64,000 nucleotides of DNA. It comes from Diadema setosum (lineage: Eukaryota > Echinodermata > Echinoidea > Diadematoida > Diadematidae). The notes beneath the pieces are model-generated. The model did not search any database. It was not told where the DNA came from and was given only the letters and a program-made list of their open reading frames with translations. Within the stretch, counting starts at the first letter, position 1, and every line of letters begins with the position of its first letter. This document shows, piece by piece, positions 10,300-22,789 of the stretch. Made by a program: the position numbers and the translations under genes. Location of the stretch: the NCBI RefSeq assembly GCF_964275005.1, contig NC_092704.1:9114371-9178370 (forward strand), in the 5' to 3' direction.

Positions 10300-11620
10300 G
10301 CGGGGCCTATTGAACGACCCGCCGCCATTTTCAAAGAGGTCGACTACCAGAAGACTGAACCCGGAAGTGCCTATAGTAATACACGTAAAGTACAGTTTTG
10401 AAGATGGGTTTGGGTTGGAAAAATCATTCTAATTTTAAGGAAAATCAATATTTGTCCATATGCCTCCGGATTTTATAAGAGAGATATATTCTCAACACAG
10501 TATACGTGTTTTGATGAAAAAAAGGACTTGCTCTATAAAATGTGTCAAATATGTGCCTTAAACATGAAGCCAAAATTGCCAAACAGGCATTCATGCATTC
10601 ATTTTATGCAGAAAGGTACAGTGTATGCTCTTTGGTATGGGAGTACTGATTTCACATAATATATGTCACTTAGAAACATCAGACACACATACAACACACA
10701 TTCCCACACACACCCACACACCCACGCACATACGCACACACATGTACACACCAAACCACTTTTTTCAAATTCCTACACACACACACACACACACAAAACA
10801 CACTGTGTGTGTTGTGTGTGTGTGTGTGTGTGTATGTGTGTTGGAATTTGAAAAAAAAATGTGGTTTGGTGTGTACGTGTGTGTGCGTATGTGTGTTTGT
10901 TGTGAGTGTGTGTGTGTTTGTTGTGGGTGTGTGTGTGTGAGTGTGTGCTGTATGCGTGTGGGAGTGTGTGTTGTATGTGTGTCTGATGTTTCTAAGTGAC
11001 GTATATTATGTGAAATCAGTACTCCCATACCAAAGAGTATACACTGTACCTTTCTGCAGTCTATATTATGTAGTATGAATGCATGAATGCCTGTTTGGCA
11101 ATTTTGTCTTCATGTTAAGGCACATATTTGACACATTAGAGCAAGTCCTTTTTTCATCAAAACACGTATACTGTGTTGAGAATGTATCTCACTTATAAAA
11201 TCCGGAGGCATATGGACAAATATTGATTTTCCTTAAAATTAGAATGATTTTCCAACCCAACCCCATCTTCGAAGCTGTACTTTACGTGTATTACTATAGG
11301 CACTTCCGGGTGGGTTGCGTTTTTTTTTAAAGGCACAGATTGGGGCATGGCGCGTGTTAAACCTATGGGAAAAACGTTGGGTTAGGGTTTTTGGTTATGG
11401 TTATGGTTAGGGTTAGGGTTAGGATTGGGGTTAGGGTTAGGGTTAGGGTTTGATGGTTAGGGTTAGGATTAGGATTAGGGTTAGGTTTAGTGATAGGGTC
11501 CCCGATAGATTTTTAGTTTCCCCAATCTGTGCCGTCTAAAAAAAAAACACGCTTCCGGGTTCGGGCTTCTGGTAGTCGACCTCTTTTGTGCGCGCGCGCC
11601 ACTGTTCAATATTGGCCCCG
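10300..11620. mobile_element. Foldback element with long inverted arms and CA/TG core
   Basis: The left arm (about 10300-10800) and right arm (about 10812-11620) are inverted copies: 'cggggcctattgaac' pairs with 'gttcaatattggcccc', 'gaggtcgactaccagaag' with 'cttctggtagtcgacctc', and 'catatgcctccgg' with 'ccggaggcatatg'. The centre is (CA)n meeting (TG)n at about 10800-10812. No protein is encoded; the long histidine/threonine and cysteine/valine frames across the core are microsatellite artefacts. The right arm is longer because of the nested element at 11312-11552. Confidence 0.85.
11312..11552. mobile_element. Nested MITE with TTAGGG-type repeats inside
   Basis: This insert lies in the right arm of the foldback element. 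It is flanked by an 8-bp direct repeat, ttccgggt (11304-11311 and 11553-11560), which occurs once in the uninterrupted left arm. Its ends are inverted: 'ggcacagattgggg' at 11332-11345 pairs with 'ccccaatctgtgcc'. The middle (11385-11500) is a degenerate array of TTAGGG with TTATGG, TTAGGA and TTAGGT variants. The 8-bp duplication fits a hAT-type transposase acting in trans; that assignment is inference. Confidence 0.75.
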
Positions 11621-11829
11621 TTTTCATTTTGTACGCACTGAATGGTGAGCGCTTACTCTATAAAGAACCTCCTTGGGACGATCGGTGTTGAGGACGTCCG
11701 CCTAAAGGACTTGAAACTAACAGTCGCGTTTCACACGTCTCGTTCACGTCTTGTCTGCACTTTTCATGGAAAGGTCAACTCAGATGAACGAATTTTACGA
11801 GACCCAACATTTGGTGCAGTGTAATACCC

Positions 11830-13110
11830 TATGCAGTACATGAAATAAAACAAAAATGAAATAAACTTTGAATTGAACTGTCAAAAAAGCTCACTAAATT
11901 TGCAATGGCATGAAAAGAAATTTATATAAATATATTAATGTGCCTACGGTCATTCATTCAAAATGGGATTTTTTTTTGTTGTGAAATGTGGAATGCGTAA
12001 CGATGTGTAAATCCATGTGTTAGTCATGTATCACTGTGTCTTCCTACTGGTGTATTACGAGAATTACCAGATCATCGAAACAAAATTAAAACAGATGGAG
12101 CTCTCTTCTTGGCATCTTGAGGAGAACAAGTCAATGTTTTGTTGTGCAGTTGCAGAGTTGAATTTTTAAACGATCAGGTACACACTTTGTGAAATATTTG
12201 CAATTTTTTTCTACTTGACAAAAAAGTATGAAAGCTAAATTTTCAGAAACAATGAATAGTGCACGCCTTTGTGCTGTAACATTGTTAACTAAGCTTGTAC
12301 TTTCCTCCAGTTAAAGAATTAGAAGGTCTACTAGTTTATATGCTTAACTAATCAGCATCAATACTCTAACTGTACATACAGATTAAGTTTGCATGTCACA
12401 GTTTATGTTAAAAGTTTATTGTTTGTTTGTTTTTTGTGAGTGATCCATGTTTTACAAGCTCCCTGGTACAAGCTCCACTTTTCAGTCGATTACCCTCTTC
12501 CATATTGTAATAGGGCCTACAATGTATTTGCTTTTCGTCACCATTGCGAAGTGTGCGTTATTTTCTCATTCTATAATACTCCGTACAAGTATTTGTGTTT
12601 TACTTTACGACCAATTCTTCTTTCATATTGTTAAGGAATATGAATTGATAAAAATATGTAACGTTTTTTATTATGTAGTTGATTTACTGAAATAAAGTAT
12701 AATTGAGTTGAAAAATTATGAGTGGTTGAATATAGTGTTAGACCTATTTATCACTTCTTGATCAGCATGAGCTTCTTAATTCATTGTGTACTACAGTAAG
12801 TGTATATTGAGGGGGACCTATCCCTTACGAGGAAGCTTTGCATTTTTTTTTTTGAAGTTCAACGATTTTAAGTTGGTTTTCATTCAAAACTATGCCATGC
12901 AGTACATCCTCATAAACTAGAGCATGTGCTACAACTATGTCTTAAATCCATACAGTGGGCAGTTCCATTTTCTCTGTAAACATAATACAATATGTGCATT
13001 TCTGTCTAGTGCCTGTCGGGGAACTGTAAAACCGAAATTCGTATAATTCATGCCCGTTCTGAGAACACGCATGGAAAGTGCACTCACAGCACGTATTATA
13101 CTCATATCCG
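11830..13110. other. AT-rich intergenic DNA, no gene seen
   Basis: No coding exons or RNA genes are supported here. Two AATAAA-containing stretches lie at about 11845-11870 and 12690-12700, but I could not tie them to an exon. Confidence 0.5.
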
Positions 13111-13116
13111 TGTCTT

Positions 13117-13477
13117 AAAGGGGAAGGCTAGTAACTGATCAGTGGGAATCAGTGGAAATGCTGGGAGATGATTGTTCCAATCCTTATGGGATTCATTCAA
13201 GAGTTCATTGTATATCTATTGTTGTGTGAAAATGATTTGCTTCAGAATGGTCTCATATTCAAGTAATGTGCAGTTTACTGCTTCCAGGTTAGCGTCCCTG
13301 GTCAGTGACGGAGCATTAATCTGCACATAACTTGAATATGAGACCGTTCTGAAGCAAATCATTTTCACACAACAATAGACATACAATGAACTCTTGAATG
13401 AATCCCATAAGGATTGGAACAATCATCTCCCAGCATTTCCACTGATTCCCACTGATCAGTTACTAGCCTTCCCCTTT
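13117..13477. mobile_element. Foldback MITE, family A, copy 1
   Basis: Almost the whole 361 bp is an inverted repeat. It starts 'aaaggggaaggctagtaact' and ends with the reverse complement; the arms meet around a short spacer near 13295. It has no coding capacity. A second copy with the same ends is at 35538-35907 in an EHHADH intron. Confidence 0.85.
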
Positions 13478-13479
13478 CA

Positions 13480-14302
13480 CTGTTTAAGGGGTATGAGCAA
13501 TCAATACGGAGTAAACACTCGACTTTTAAATAACAATGATGATGATAATTATAATAAAGTTAATGAGAGCAAGAGATAATCAAACAAGAGGATGAAGATA
13601 TTGGGAATGAATTTTCTTCATTCTTTCTCCCTCTGATGTACAAATGAAATTTGTTTATGATCTACATTGTTAACAAACCATGTCGGAAGAAAGAAACCAG
13701 CGGTAATCAAACCTGTCATCTATTGCTTATGGGGCATTATTTGTACATAGGGACGCAAATGGAAGAAAACTCATAACCAGACAGATAAATTTCTAAGTCA
13801 TGCACAACAGATGAGATATAAATAATTACATACATCTATACACTTTATTATCGGAGTGGATACATAACAGCAAAACCAGTTGCTTTGAGTGCAAAGAGGT
13901 GTTGGGGAAATAGAATGACCATAGGTAGTTGTCGGAGAAATGTGAATGGGGATGAAATTTGATGGTCATGCAAGAGGATGCAGTGGTATGTGATACTTAG
14001 TATTGGATACTGACTGACTTAAGATGTGCAAGGTGGACATTCACAGGTTTTCGGCGGTCATTGTAACATTAGATATTCTGTAGACACAATACGGGGTAGT
14101 ATAAGTACTGACATTGTTATCAAAATAAAATGAAGATAAGTCTTAGAACATTTCACAGGTATGCCGCTAAATAGAAATTAAATAGTCGAGGCCCTTTCTT
14201 CATCTTTACTTCTGCCAGGTTGTGGCTGCAGATTAAGTCCATAAGTTAAGAACGGATTTGGATGACATTTTTGGAAAAAGTTGATAACGACACAAGAAAC
14301 AC
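13480..14302. other. AT-rich intergenic DNA, nothing recognised
   Basis: I see no coding, RNA or repeat signal that I can support in this stretch. Confidence 0.4.
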
Positions 14303-17261
14303 ATTAGCATAATTGTGTTTTTGTTATTTTTTGAAGGATTCTCTTTCATATGTGTTGGAGCCAATCGTGAACGCTAGATGGCGCGCTTACTTTGCGACCC
14401 TTGGAGCCATTGCGCTGTTGGCCAGAAAGTACGGCGGAGGCATGCGACAGCAAGCTGACGGTGTGTTGATGGTCAAGGAATCTATACGTAAAAATGATAT
14501 GAATGTAGGACAATGATATAATATACAGGCGAGTAGGAATTCCATCATGGATGGACATTTAGAAATGTGCTGCTGTGCGGAAGGTCTGCGCTCTGTGAGT
14601 GCTTCGCTAATGAGCACACGATATCAAGTTTACATTTTTATGATCACCTAGATGGCATCTTTCCTACCATGCATGCGTCCATCCATTTCCAGATACAACT
14701 GTGAATTTCGTTTGTACAAGTAAACTGCCGTTATGGTGCAGGCTAACATCACAACCCATCTGTTACTTTATTGCAGCTTTCTCAATCCTCTTTGCTTGCC
14801 GATGCTTTTATACTAATATTGTGTGTCTGTATTTTTCCCCCACAACTGCGTAAATCTAGCCACATTACTTGTTAAAATATAGGTCCTTTCTGTCGAATAG
14901 TTATCTAACTCATTTAACCTGAGCTTGGAAAATAACTGCATCTAGGCTCCATATATTGCACCCAAACAGATGTTTGAATAAAAAAAAAAGAAAGAAATAA
15001 AGGATATGATAGTGTGCTAGTGTAATAGTCTATGTCTAGAGCCTACTAAGCAGTCAATTAGTACAACTTTGTTCCACTGTTCAAAAATTCGAAGCAAAAA
15101 TAAACTGAACGTAGGCCTATACGTCACAATCAGGTATTATCTACACATGCATACGTATGTAGAAATGAATGGTAGGCCTTATGACGCTTCGTAAATTATA
15201 TACACTCACCAGTTTTACGAAAGGGCGCAAACTGTGAACGTGATTGGTGACATCGTGGTGACTATTCGTTTTTCATTGACCCATTGCTATCCAACGCAAA
15301 TGATACTGTAAACCTTAAAAATCTAATGTTTAAACTTTCTTGTAAAATTTGGTCTGTTTTAAAATGAGATTTCCTCAGTGGCCTATTTTAAATCCATACA
15401 GGACAGAATATAAAGTTAAATAGCCCCGAGGGCGGGGAAGAAATCACCGAGAAATCATCCCGTAAAGAAAGTATAAAACATAAGATGTCTCTGGAAAGGG
15501 ATAAAGTGGAGGAAAATCATAGATCATAGTAAGAAAAAGAAAGAAGTGGAGTACGTTTAAACGACTGAGTTCTGGAGATCTAGTTATAAGACTATTTAGG
15601 AAGACCTGGTATTGTTGTAATTGTGTGAATGCTTGTTATTGTTTTGCTTAAGTTGCACGCGCAAGGGTCAATAACCAATTCCCCTATTTTTTGTTCTTGT
15701 TTACGAGACAATGAGGTTAAAGCAAACACATGTGAGACAGTTCAGTTTACATTTGCAATGGCCTTCTCAATTGAACGGACTTTATTTACAATCGATCAGG
15801 ATCATACCTGTATCGACACGCTGTCATTTTAATATAGCGTGGTAGTGACAGACAAAAATTTTATATTATTCTGGCGTTCAGAATAATGCCTACAACTAAG
15901 TATAAATTGAACAGATGTACATTACCCCTCTTGACTTGTTCAAAATCAAGCTCAATAATGTGGATCCACAGATATTATCCGAATTAGGAAATTCCAAATA
16001 TTGATATAAACATTCACCACCAATACTCTATCACGGTGTATCAGGGCGCGAAATCTCCAGTTTATGTTAAGTCCGGAATGTTCCGTGAAAATCCATTGAA
16101 TGGCGTGCGTCACTTCGCGAGGACGGCGTCGTCGAAGATGAGCGCGACGGACGAGATCGGGGCGAAAAACTCGAACACGACGGGTCCAAAGCGAGATGAA
16201 ACGGGAACGGGATGACGGTTGACTGGATGCTCGGCATGAATGAGGCAAGGAGTCAGATTTGCCTGAAATGATGTAGATGCCGCGTTGTGACAGTCATCGG
16301 CAGAGATTGAGCGGACATTATCCTCTTATACACGTGTATACAGAGTCAACAGTTTCTAATTGCCGGTTGTAATAGACTGACTGTGGGCTGCGGTGCTGTT
16401 CTCCTCCCGGGGAAAGATGCTTATTTCCAGGCTGTCGAGGCATAGGCTGAAAAGCAAGGGCTGCCAGGCGTAGCAAAGTCCTCTCAAAATCTCCAGCCAA
16501 GTATTTGTGGAGAAACAAGGACTGCCTGACGAAACAAAGTCCTCACACAGTTTTCAGCCAAAAGTCATGAAGTTGAGGAGAAAAATCAGCTAGACGAGCT
16601 GATCTCGGGCAGCATAATCAGCAGTCAATGGCAATTTCAAAGTCCCTGCTAATTCCGAGTTTTCAGGGTTTTTATATAGCTCGATCATGACAGCGAAGTG
16701 GAGGTCGTGGTCAAACTCACTTCCTCTTCAGGGGTCAAAGATGCACACGAAGTCTCCGTCCAGTCTGAGGTCAGATTTTGTTTTTAGCTGCCTGGCATTA
16801 GGACGCGTCAATCAGACAGCAACTGGTATATTTCCCTGTCATCTTATTTATGCACACAATGAGATCTATTTGCCCTGAACTTGGAAGAAAAACGACCCCG
16901 GAAACACTAAAGAGTGAGGGATCAGTGGCGGTGTTCTTCCCTAAGAGGTGGTGATTTGTTATGGTCAGTGATAATGAGGCTTTGGGCCAAGGGGTACTTT
17001 ATCAAAAGGTCAGGCAGAGCGGTCAACTGTCAGCTGTGGTGCCTGTGCTGCAGTGTGACATTTTGCAGCGCCCACTTCTACTGCCTATATCATAATAAGA
17101 AACTGTACAAATACAATATCAGGCACCCGTCCTAGTTTTAAACAGACTTTCCTTCTCTTTTTCTAAATCAATAAGATGCAAGAAGGTTTTGCGCATTTTT
17201 CACTTTCAGGACAGAGCAGTGCACTGTGGTCACCATGGTAACGCAGTACAGCGCTGCTACA
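14303..17261. repeat. Left copy of a 2.96-kb near-identical direct repeat
   Basis: This block (1292 bp of unique-looking flank plus a whole LTR) matches 22790-25756 with a constant offset of 8487. I saw only two substitutions (16752, 16921) and one 8-bp length difference (after about 17176). The flank part contains a 67-codon open frame (14313-14516) with no recognised match, present in both copies. The repeat ends exactly at the LTR edge on the right; on the left it ends at no element boundary. Confidence 0.9.
15595..17261 (-). mobile_element. LTR of the Ty3/gypsy element (3' LTR in element sense)
   Basis: In element orientation it begins TGTAGCAGCGCTG at 17261 and ends CTTCCTAAA at 15595, 1667 bp. 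A G-run (about 17268-17274 on the minus strand) just inside it serves as polypurine tract. The left flank is ACTA (15591-15594) and the sequence right of the far LTR is also ACTA (25757-25760), fitting a 4-bp target duplication. Confidence 0.75.
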
Positions 17262-20200
17262 TTCAATCCCCCCCTAGTAAGGAAGTCCTTGCCAAAGCAC
17301 TTGCTTACGACAAACAAAAAACGCACTATATACTATGTACAGATCTCTAGCAAACAATGCAAGTACAGAAATGTAGGTTACACATAGATGGTTAGCCAGT
17401 ATAAAGTTGAATACATGCACTAATTACATGAAATGCTCTATCAGAGCGACTGGAACAAAACTAAGCTTCCCAGGACTAAGACCACAACACTGGCAGTGTA
17501 AAATATTATATTTACATATTTTCAGCCTCAACAATACGTTCAAGACAATGGAGCATGTATTCCAATCAGGAGAGCTGTATGGAATGTGGCAAATTTCCAC
17601 AATTGAACAAAAAAAATACAATGTTCATATTATTAGTTAGACGTCCCGGAAAACCTTGTCTTATTCTAACAAAATTTGATTCGGCCAACAGACATTTTGT
17701 CCTATCCTATAGTAAGTACTATAGTCGAATGGGTGGAGCAGACACAACAATACGCTCTACTGAGACGTGTGGTAAAAAATCCTCAAAAAAAACCCTCAAT
17801 TTACTGTATAGGATTAGAAGTGAATTACAACAACCATGAGTCAATTGACTTTTGATTCTACCAATAATAGTAAAGCCACTGCAGACTTTATCAACGTGTT
17901 CGACAGAGCATTCACTCCACTATCGACACTAAATCCAGTTCAAGGAATAAACCTTGCCAAGAAAGATATAAAAAGATACAGAGAAGAGAGAGAAAGAGAG
18001 AGATACATAACATAAAAGCATGCACAAATGCTCAACAGTCAGAATCTTAAACGTAAACTGTACACAACATTATTTACAATGTATGAAAAGGCTCCCATGC
18101 GGGAGCATTCACTCTTACATAACCTCGACTTTCGTGGTTCATCTTTATCCCTATAGTGAAGCAACGTGTAAACGCACGCTCGGATAGCACAAATTCAAAC
18201 GACCGGATTTCTCCTGTCAGAAAAATCATTTTGAAACATAATTACAATATCTTCACAGTATATGATAAATGGTAAAGGGTATTGGAATCTTTGAAGAAGA
18301 GCTTAAACTTCATAATCCAACAAATGTTTTGGCCATTTGACGTGACGCCCAGATTTGGTTTGCCTAATTGCGGGTTGCGTCGGAGTGGCGGGAGAGTTAA
18401 CTTCATTCGCCTTTTCTGCATTAGGTGGGGAAAGTCGTGATTCGTCGTCATGACCGTGCTGCAGGTCGTCCTGCACACTGCTCGGTTCGATATAAGCAAC
18501 TTTAAGTCGATCGATACTAACTTGTTCTCGTTTGCCGTTGATGTCGAGGGTGTAATATTTGTCAGTGCGTTTTAGCACTTTGTAAGGGCCGGAGTAAGGC
18601 TGTTCTAGCGGTTTACGGACCCTATCTACGCGCACGAACACATGTGAACATGTACATAAATCCTTCGGCAGGTAGGTCGTTGTGCTCTGAGCACGGGGAG
18701 ATGTGGGATTGATTTGACTCATGTGGTCGCGCAATCGGGAGACATAGTCGCTAGGGTCAACATCAGCACGCTTGGGGTCAACGAACTGTGCCGGTAATCG
18801 CAGCGTAGTCCCGAAGACTAACTCCGCTGGGGAACATGAAAGGTCATCTTTAACAGTTGAGCGAATGCCCAACAAGATGACGGGGAGGTGTTCACACCAG
18901 CGTGTAGGGTCTGGTTTAGTTTTCATCGCCGCTTTCATCTGGCGATGAAAACGCTCTATCATGCCATTTGCCGCCGGATGGTAGGCTGTAGTGCGAATTC
19001 GCGAAGTGCCGAGCATGCGTGTTAAGTTGGTAAACAGCTGGGACTCGAACTGAGTTCCTCGGTCAGTAGTTACTGTTTCGGGCGCTCCGTAAACAGCAAC
19101 CCAACGTTCAATGAATGTTCTAGCAACCGTCTCCGCTGTTATATCAGGCAGAGGAATAGCCTCTGGCCAGCGAGAGTAACGATCAATGCATGTCAACAAA
19201 TATGTATATCCTCGGGATGGAGGGAGAGGACCTACTATATCTATGTGAACATGTGCGAATCGCGCATCAGGGATTGCGAATGTCCCAAGGGGTGATTTGA
19301 CATGCCGATGCACTTTGGCTTTCTGACATGCAATGCATTGGCGAGCCCATGTGCGAACATCTTTATTTACAGAGGGCCACACAAATCGAGATGATACAGC
19401 TATCTGACTGGCTTTAATGCCTGGATGTGATAGGCCATGTATAGCATCAAATATCGTTTTCTGTGCGACTGGGGGACAAATGGGCGTGGTTTGCCGGTGG
19501 ACATGTCACAGACTAGAGCACTGTTGGTGTCGATAAGGGGCACGCGCTCTAACCGCAAGCTAGTTTGGGGGTTACGCAATTCTGCTTGTAGCTCGGCATC
19601 AAGTACCTGGGCTTGCGCCATGACCTCATAATTGACAGTCTCGCCTGCCTGAATCAGGCTGACCTGGGGACGTGAAAGTAGGTCGGCCACGACGTTGTCC
19701 GTCCCTCGAATGTGTCGTATGTCTGTTGTGAATTGGGAGATGTAATCCAAATGTCTAATCTCGCGCGGGCTGTGGCGATCTGGCTTTGCATTGAAAGCAT
19801 GGATGATGGGCTTGTGATCGGTGAAAACGCAGAAGTCTCGACCATCTAGCATGTATCTGAAGTGTTTGATCGCGAGATACATAGCTAGGAGCTCCCGCCC
19901 AAATGTGCTATAGCGTGTCTCTGCTTGGTTGAGCTTACGCGAAAAGAAAGCAATAGGCTGCCACTGTCCGTCAGTAAGCTGCTGCACTACACCTCCTACC
20001 GCCCTGTCGGATGCATCAACGGCGACACAAAGGGGGAACTGGGTATTAGGGTAAGACAGCAGCGTGACTTGGGAGATTTTCTCTTTAATCTCGCTGAATG
20101 CCGCTTCGCACGCTGGTGACCACGGCAGTGGTTTGCGTGAGCGAGGTGGACGATTGCGGAGTAGGTCTGTCAGAGGTAGCAGAGTCTCGGCACAATTCGG

Positions 20201-22668
20201 CAGAAATCGACGGTAGAAGTTCACGAGGCCGAGGAAAGCGCGAAGTTGTTTGGCTGAGGTGGGCGTGGCGCACCGGCGTATCGCATCAACTTTGTCGGGC
20301 AAGGGGCACACGCCTTCGCAGTTAATGCGATGACCCAAGAAGTCGATCGTGTCTCGTCCAAATTCGCACTTGTTAGGATTGACGACAACGCCGAATTCTT
20401 GTAGCCTAGTGAACAACAAACGAAGATGGTGTTCGTGCTCCTCTTCGTTGTCACTGGCTACAAGCAAGTCGTCAATGTAAGCGTACACAAATGGTAACCC
20501 ACGAAGCACGCGATCGATGAAACGCTGAAAAGTTTGCGCGGCGTTACGCAAGCCGAAGGGCATACGCAAAAATTCAAACAAACCAAAGGGCGTGCATATC
20601 GCCGTCTTACACACGTCTTCAGGTGCCACCGGAATTTGATGGTAAGCACGTACTAGGTCTATTTTAGAAAAGACCTGCTTACCATGCAAATTCGATGCAA
20701 AATCCTGAATGTGAGGTATTGGGTACCTATCTGGTATGGTGGATTTGTTGAGCCCACGATAGTCTCCGCACGGGCGCCAGTCCCCCTCAGTCTTCTTTGG
20801 CACCATGTGTAATGGTGACGACCATTGACTGTTGGAGGGCTGGATAATGCCGAGATCCATCATGTGCTCAAATTCGGCGCGGGCGATCTTAAGCCGGTCA
20901 GGAGCTAGTCGACGTGGTCTTGCATGCACCGGTTGACCACGGGTCTCGATGTGGTGCAAAACATCGTGCTTGATATCTTGCGGCCGATACACCGGTTTGG
21001 TTATTTCGACAAATTCTTCGCAAAGCATCCTAGTATACCGATTGTCAGCTGCGATATTGTCAATCACTGGGCTGATAGCCTGACAATTAGCAGGTTGGCC
21101 GGTAATGGTAATGCTTGTTAGCGGGTCGATGAGGCGGTGCTTATTTACGTCAACCAAGAAATTGAAATGATACAGGAAATCGGCACCTATAATAGGCATT
21201 GACACATCGGCAATGACGAAGACCCAACGGCATACACGGCGTAAACCGAAATCAAGGGTGAGCGAGCGCTGGCCAAATGTTTTAATCCTAGTTTCATTCG
21301 CTGCACGCAGAAACATTGCACTTGGCTTACAGCAATCTTGTTTCGTCCTAGGAAAAACTGACACAGCGGCGCCAGTGTCGATGAGAAACTGTCTATTAGA
21401 GTTTCGATCCGTGACGTAAAATAAGCGACTGGGGTTGGTTTGACTGCCAGAGTGGTGTGTCGCGGCTACCCTCCGGCTCGCTAGTTTCCCGCTGGGAAAT
21501 GCTTGCATCCCGCCTTGCATCGCTCTGCTTTGTCACCATATTTGTGATGGTACCAACACAAATCGGCTGGCTGTTGCTCCGTTTCAGCTGGTGCATTGCC
21601 TGCGTTGGCCTCCTCTTTCGTTCGGGCGCGACCACGGCTACGGCTGCGACTACGACTTCGATTTTCGGCTGCCTTCGCGCCTATTTCTAGCCGCTTGAGT
21701 CGGGTTTCAATGCCTTGGAGCAGACTTACGAGCTCGTCAAGCTGTGCGGTGGAGGGTGCCACCGCTGCGCTCGCGACGACGGGAGGGTCTACCATGTTCA
21801 CAGTCGGAATATGTGCGTCGAGGATTCTGTCTGCGAGTTCGGCGAGCTCGGTCAGTGGCAGGGTTTCTTTAGTGGACGCCAAGATTAGACGCACGCTATT
21901 CGGCAATCGTTGTAAAAACAACTGTCGCATTATGCATTTCTCTAGCTGCAGCTCGCCGACCAGCTGATTCATTCGACGAAGCAGCTGGGAGGGCTTGCGG
22001 TCGCCGAGCTCCTCCTCCGTCAATAATTTCTGAACTCTGCGTTGTTCAGACTCTGACATGCGCTCTGTCAATTGCCGCTTTAAGACGGTATATGGGGTGT
22101 CTTTTGGAGTGTTAATGATAATATCTCGCACCTCCATAGCAACGTCCGGCGTTAGTGTGGCTATCACGTGGGAGTACTTGGTTTCTTCCCTCGTGAATAC
22201 CCTTGGTCGTGAACTGCGCCTCTGCCTGTGCAAACCAAACCTGTGGGTCAGCCCTCCAAAATGGAGGTAATTTGATGGTTCCCGCGGCATTGACTGCCGG
22301 GCTAGAGCTAGCTCCTGAATCTGAACTAGGTGAACCACGAGTAGTCTCGACGTTAGACTGAGTCTCAACGTTAGGCTCGGCCATGATTATCTGAGAAGTT
22401 ACAGAACTAGGATATGAGACTCACAAAATTGAACACTAAAACCTTGACTCAGTTGTCTAATTAATGCGTCTATGCATACACTCCACTCATCCGACAAGTT
22501 AACCATTAGATAACTGAAAAACTGATCGATTTACAACTCATCAGAAGACATTATACTTTGAGAAACATATCAACATTTGCCACAATTTGGTGTCAACAGT
22601 TATCAACTTAAGCAAGATGTGTATACTCGAACATCGCTGTCTCGGATCACTTCAAATCACGTCGGTTT

Positions 22669-22688
22669 CGATCACGTCGGGGTCACCA
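22669..22688 (-). promoter_or_regulatory. Primer-binding site matching the tRNA-Trp 3' end
   Basis: The plus strand reads 'atcacgtcggggtcacca', the 3' end of animal tRNA-Trp including CCA; the minus strand is therefore the complementary primer site, one base from the LTR edge. Just next to it (22651-22667) is a second partial match to the same tRNA region ('ttcaaatcacgtcgg'). Confidence 0.8.
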
Positions 22689-22689
22689 C

Positions 22690-22789
22690 TTTAGGAAGAA
22701 CTGGTATTGTTGTAATTGTGTGAATGCTTGTTATTGTTTTGCTTAAGTTGCACGCGCAAGGGTCAATAACCAATTCCCCTATTTTTTGT
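22690..22789 (-). repeat. 100-bp LTR stub abutting the duplicated flank
   Basis: Identical, apart from one base, to the first 100 bp of the LTR at 15595 and 24082. It stops at 'ttttttgt' (22789) and is followed directly by sequence equivalent to 14303. A normal element would continue through a full LTR here. Confidence 0.85.

Noticed and set aside
10625-11028. His/Thr-rich and Cys/Val-rich frames across the CA/TG repeats
   Set aside because: Pure microsatellite translation on both strands.
11642-11824. 60-codon open frame followed by AATAAA-like words
   Set aside because: Protein-like composition, but no acceptor in phase, no homology that I recognise, and it abuts the foldback edge. Not enough to call a gene or terminal exon.
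14313-14516. 67-codon open frame, duplicated at 22800-23003
   Set aside because: It lies in the duplicated flank, so the two copies give no independent support. No family is recognised.
17407-17839. Plus-strand frames between the LTR and integrase region
   Set aside because: They lie in the non-coding 3' part of the minus-strand LTR element and match nothing I know.
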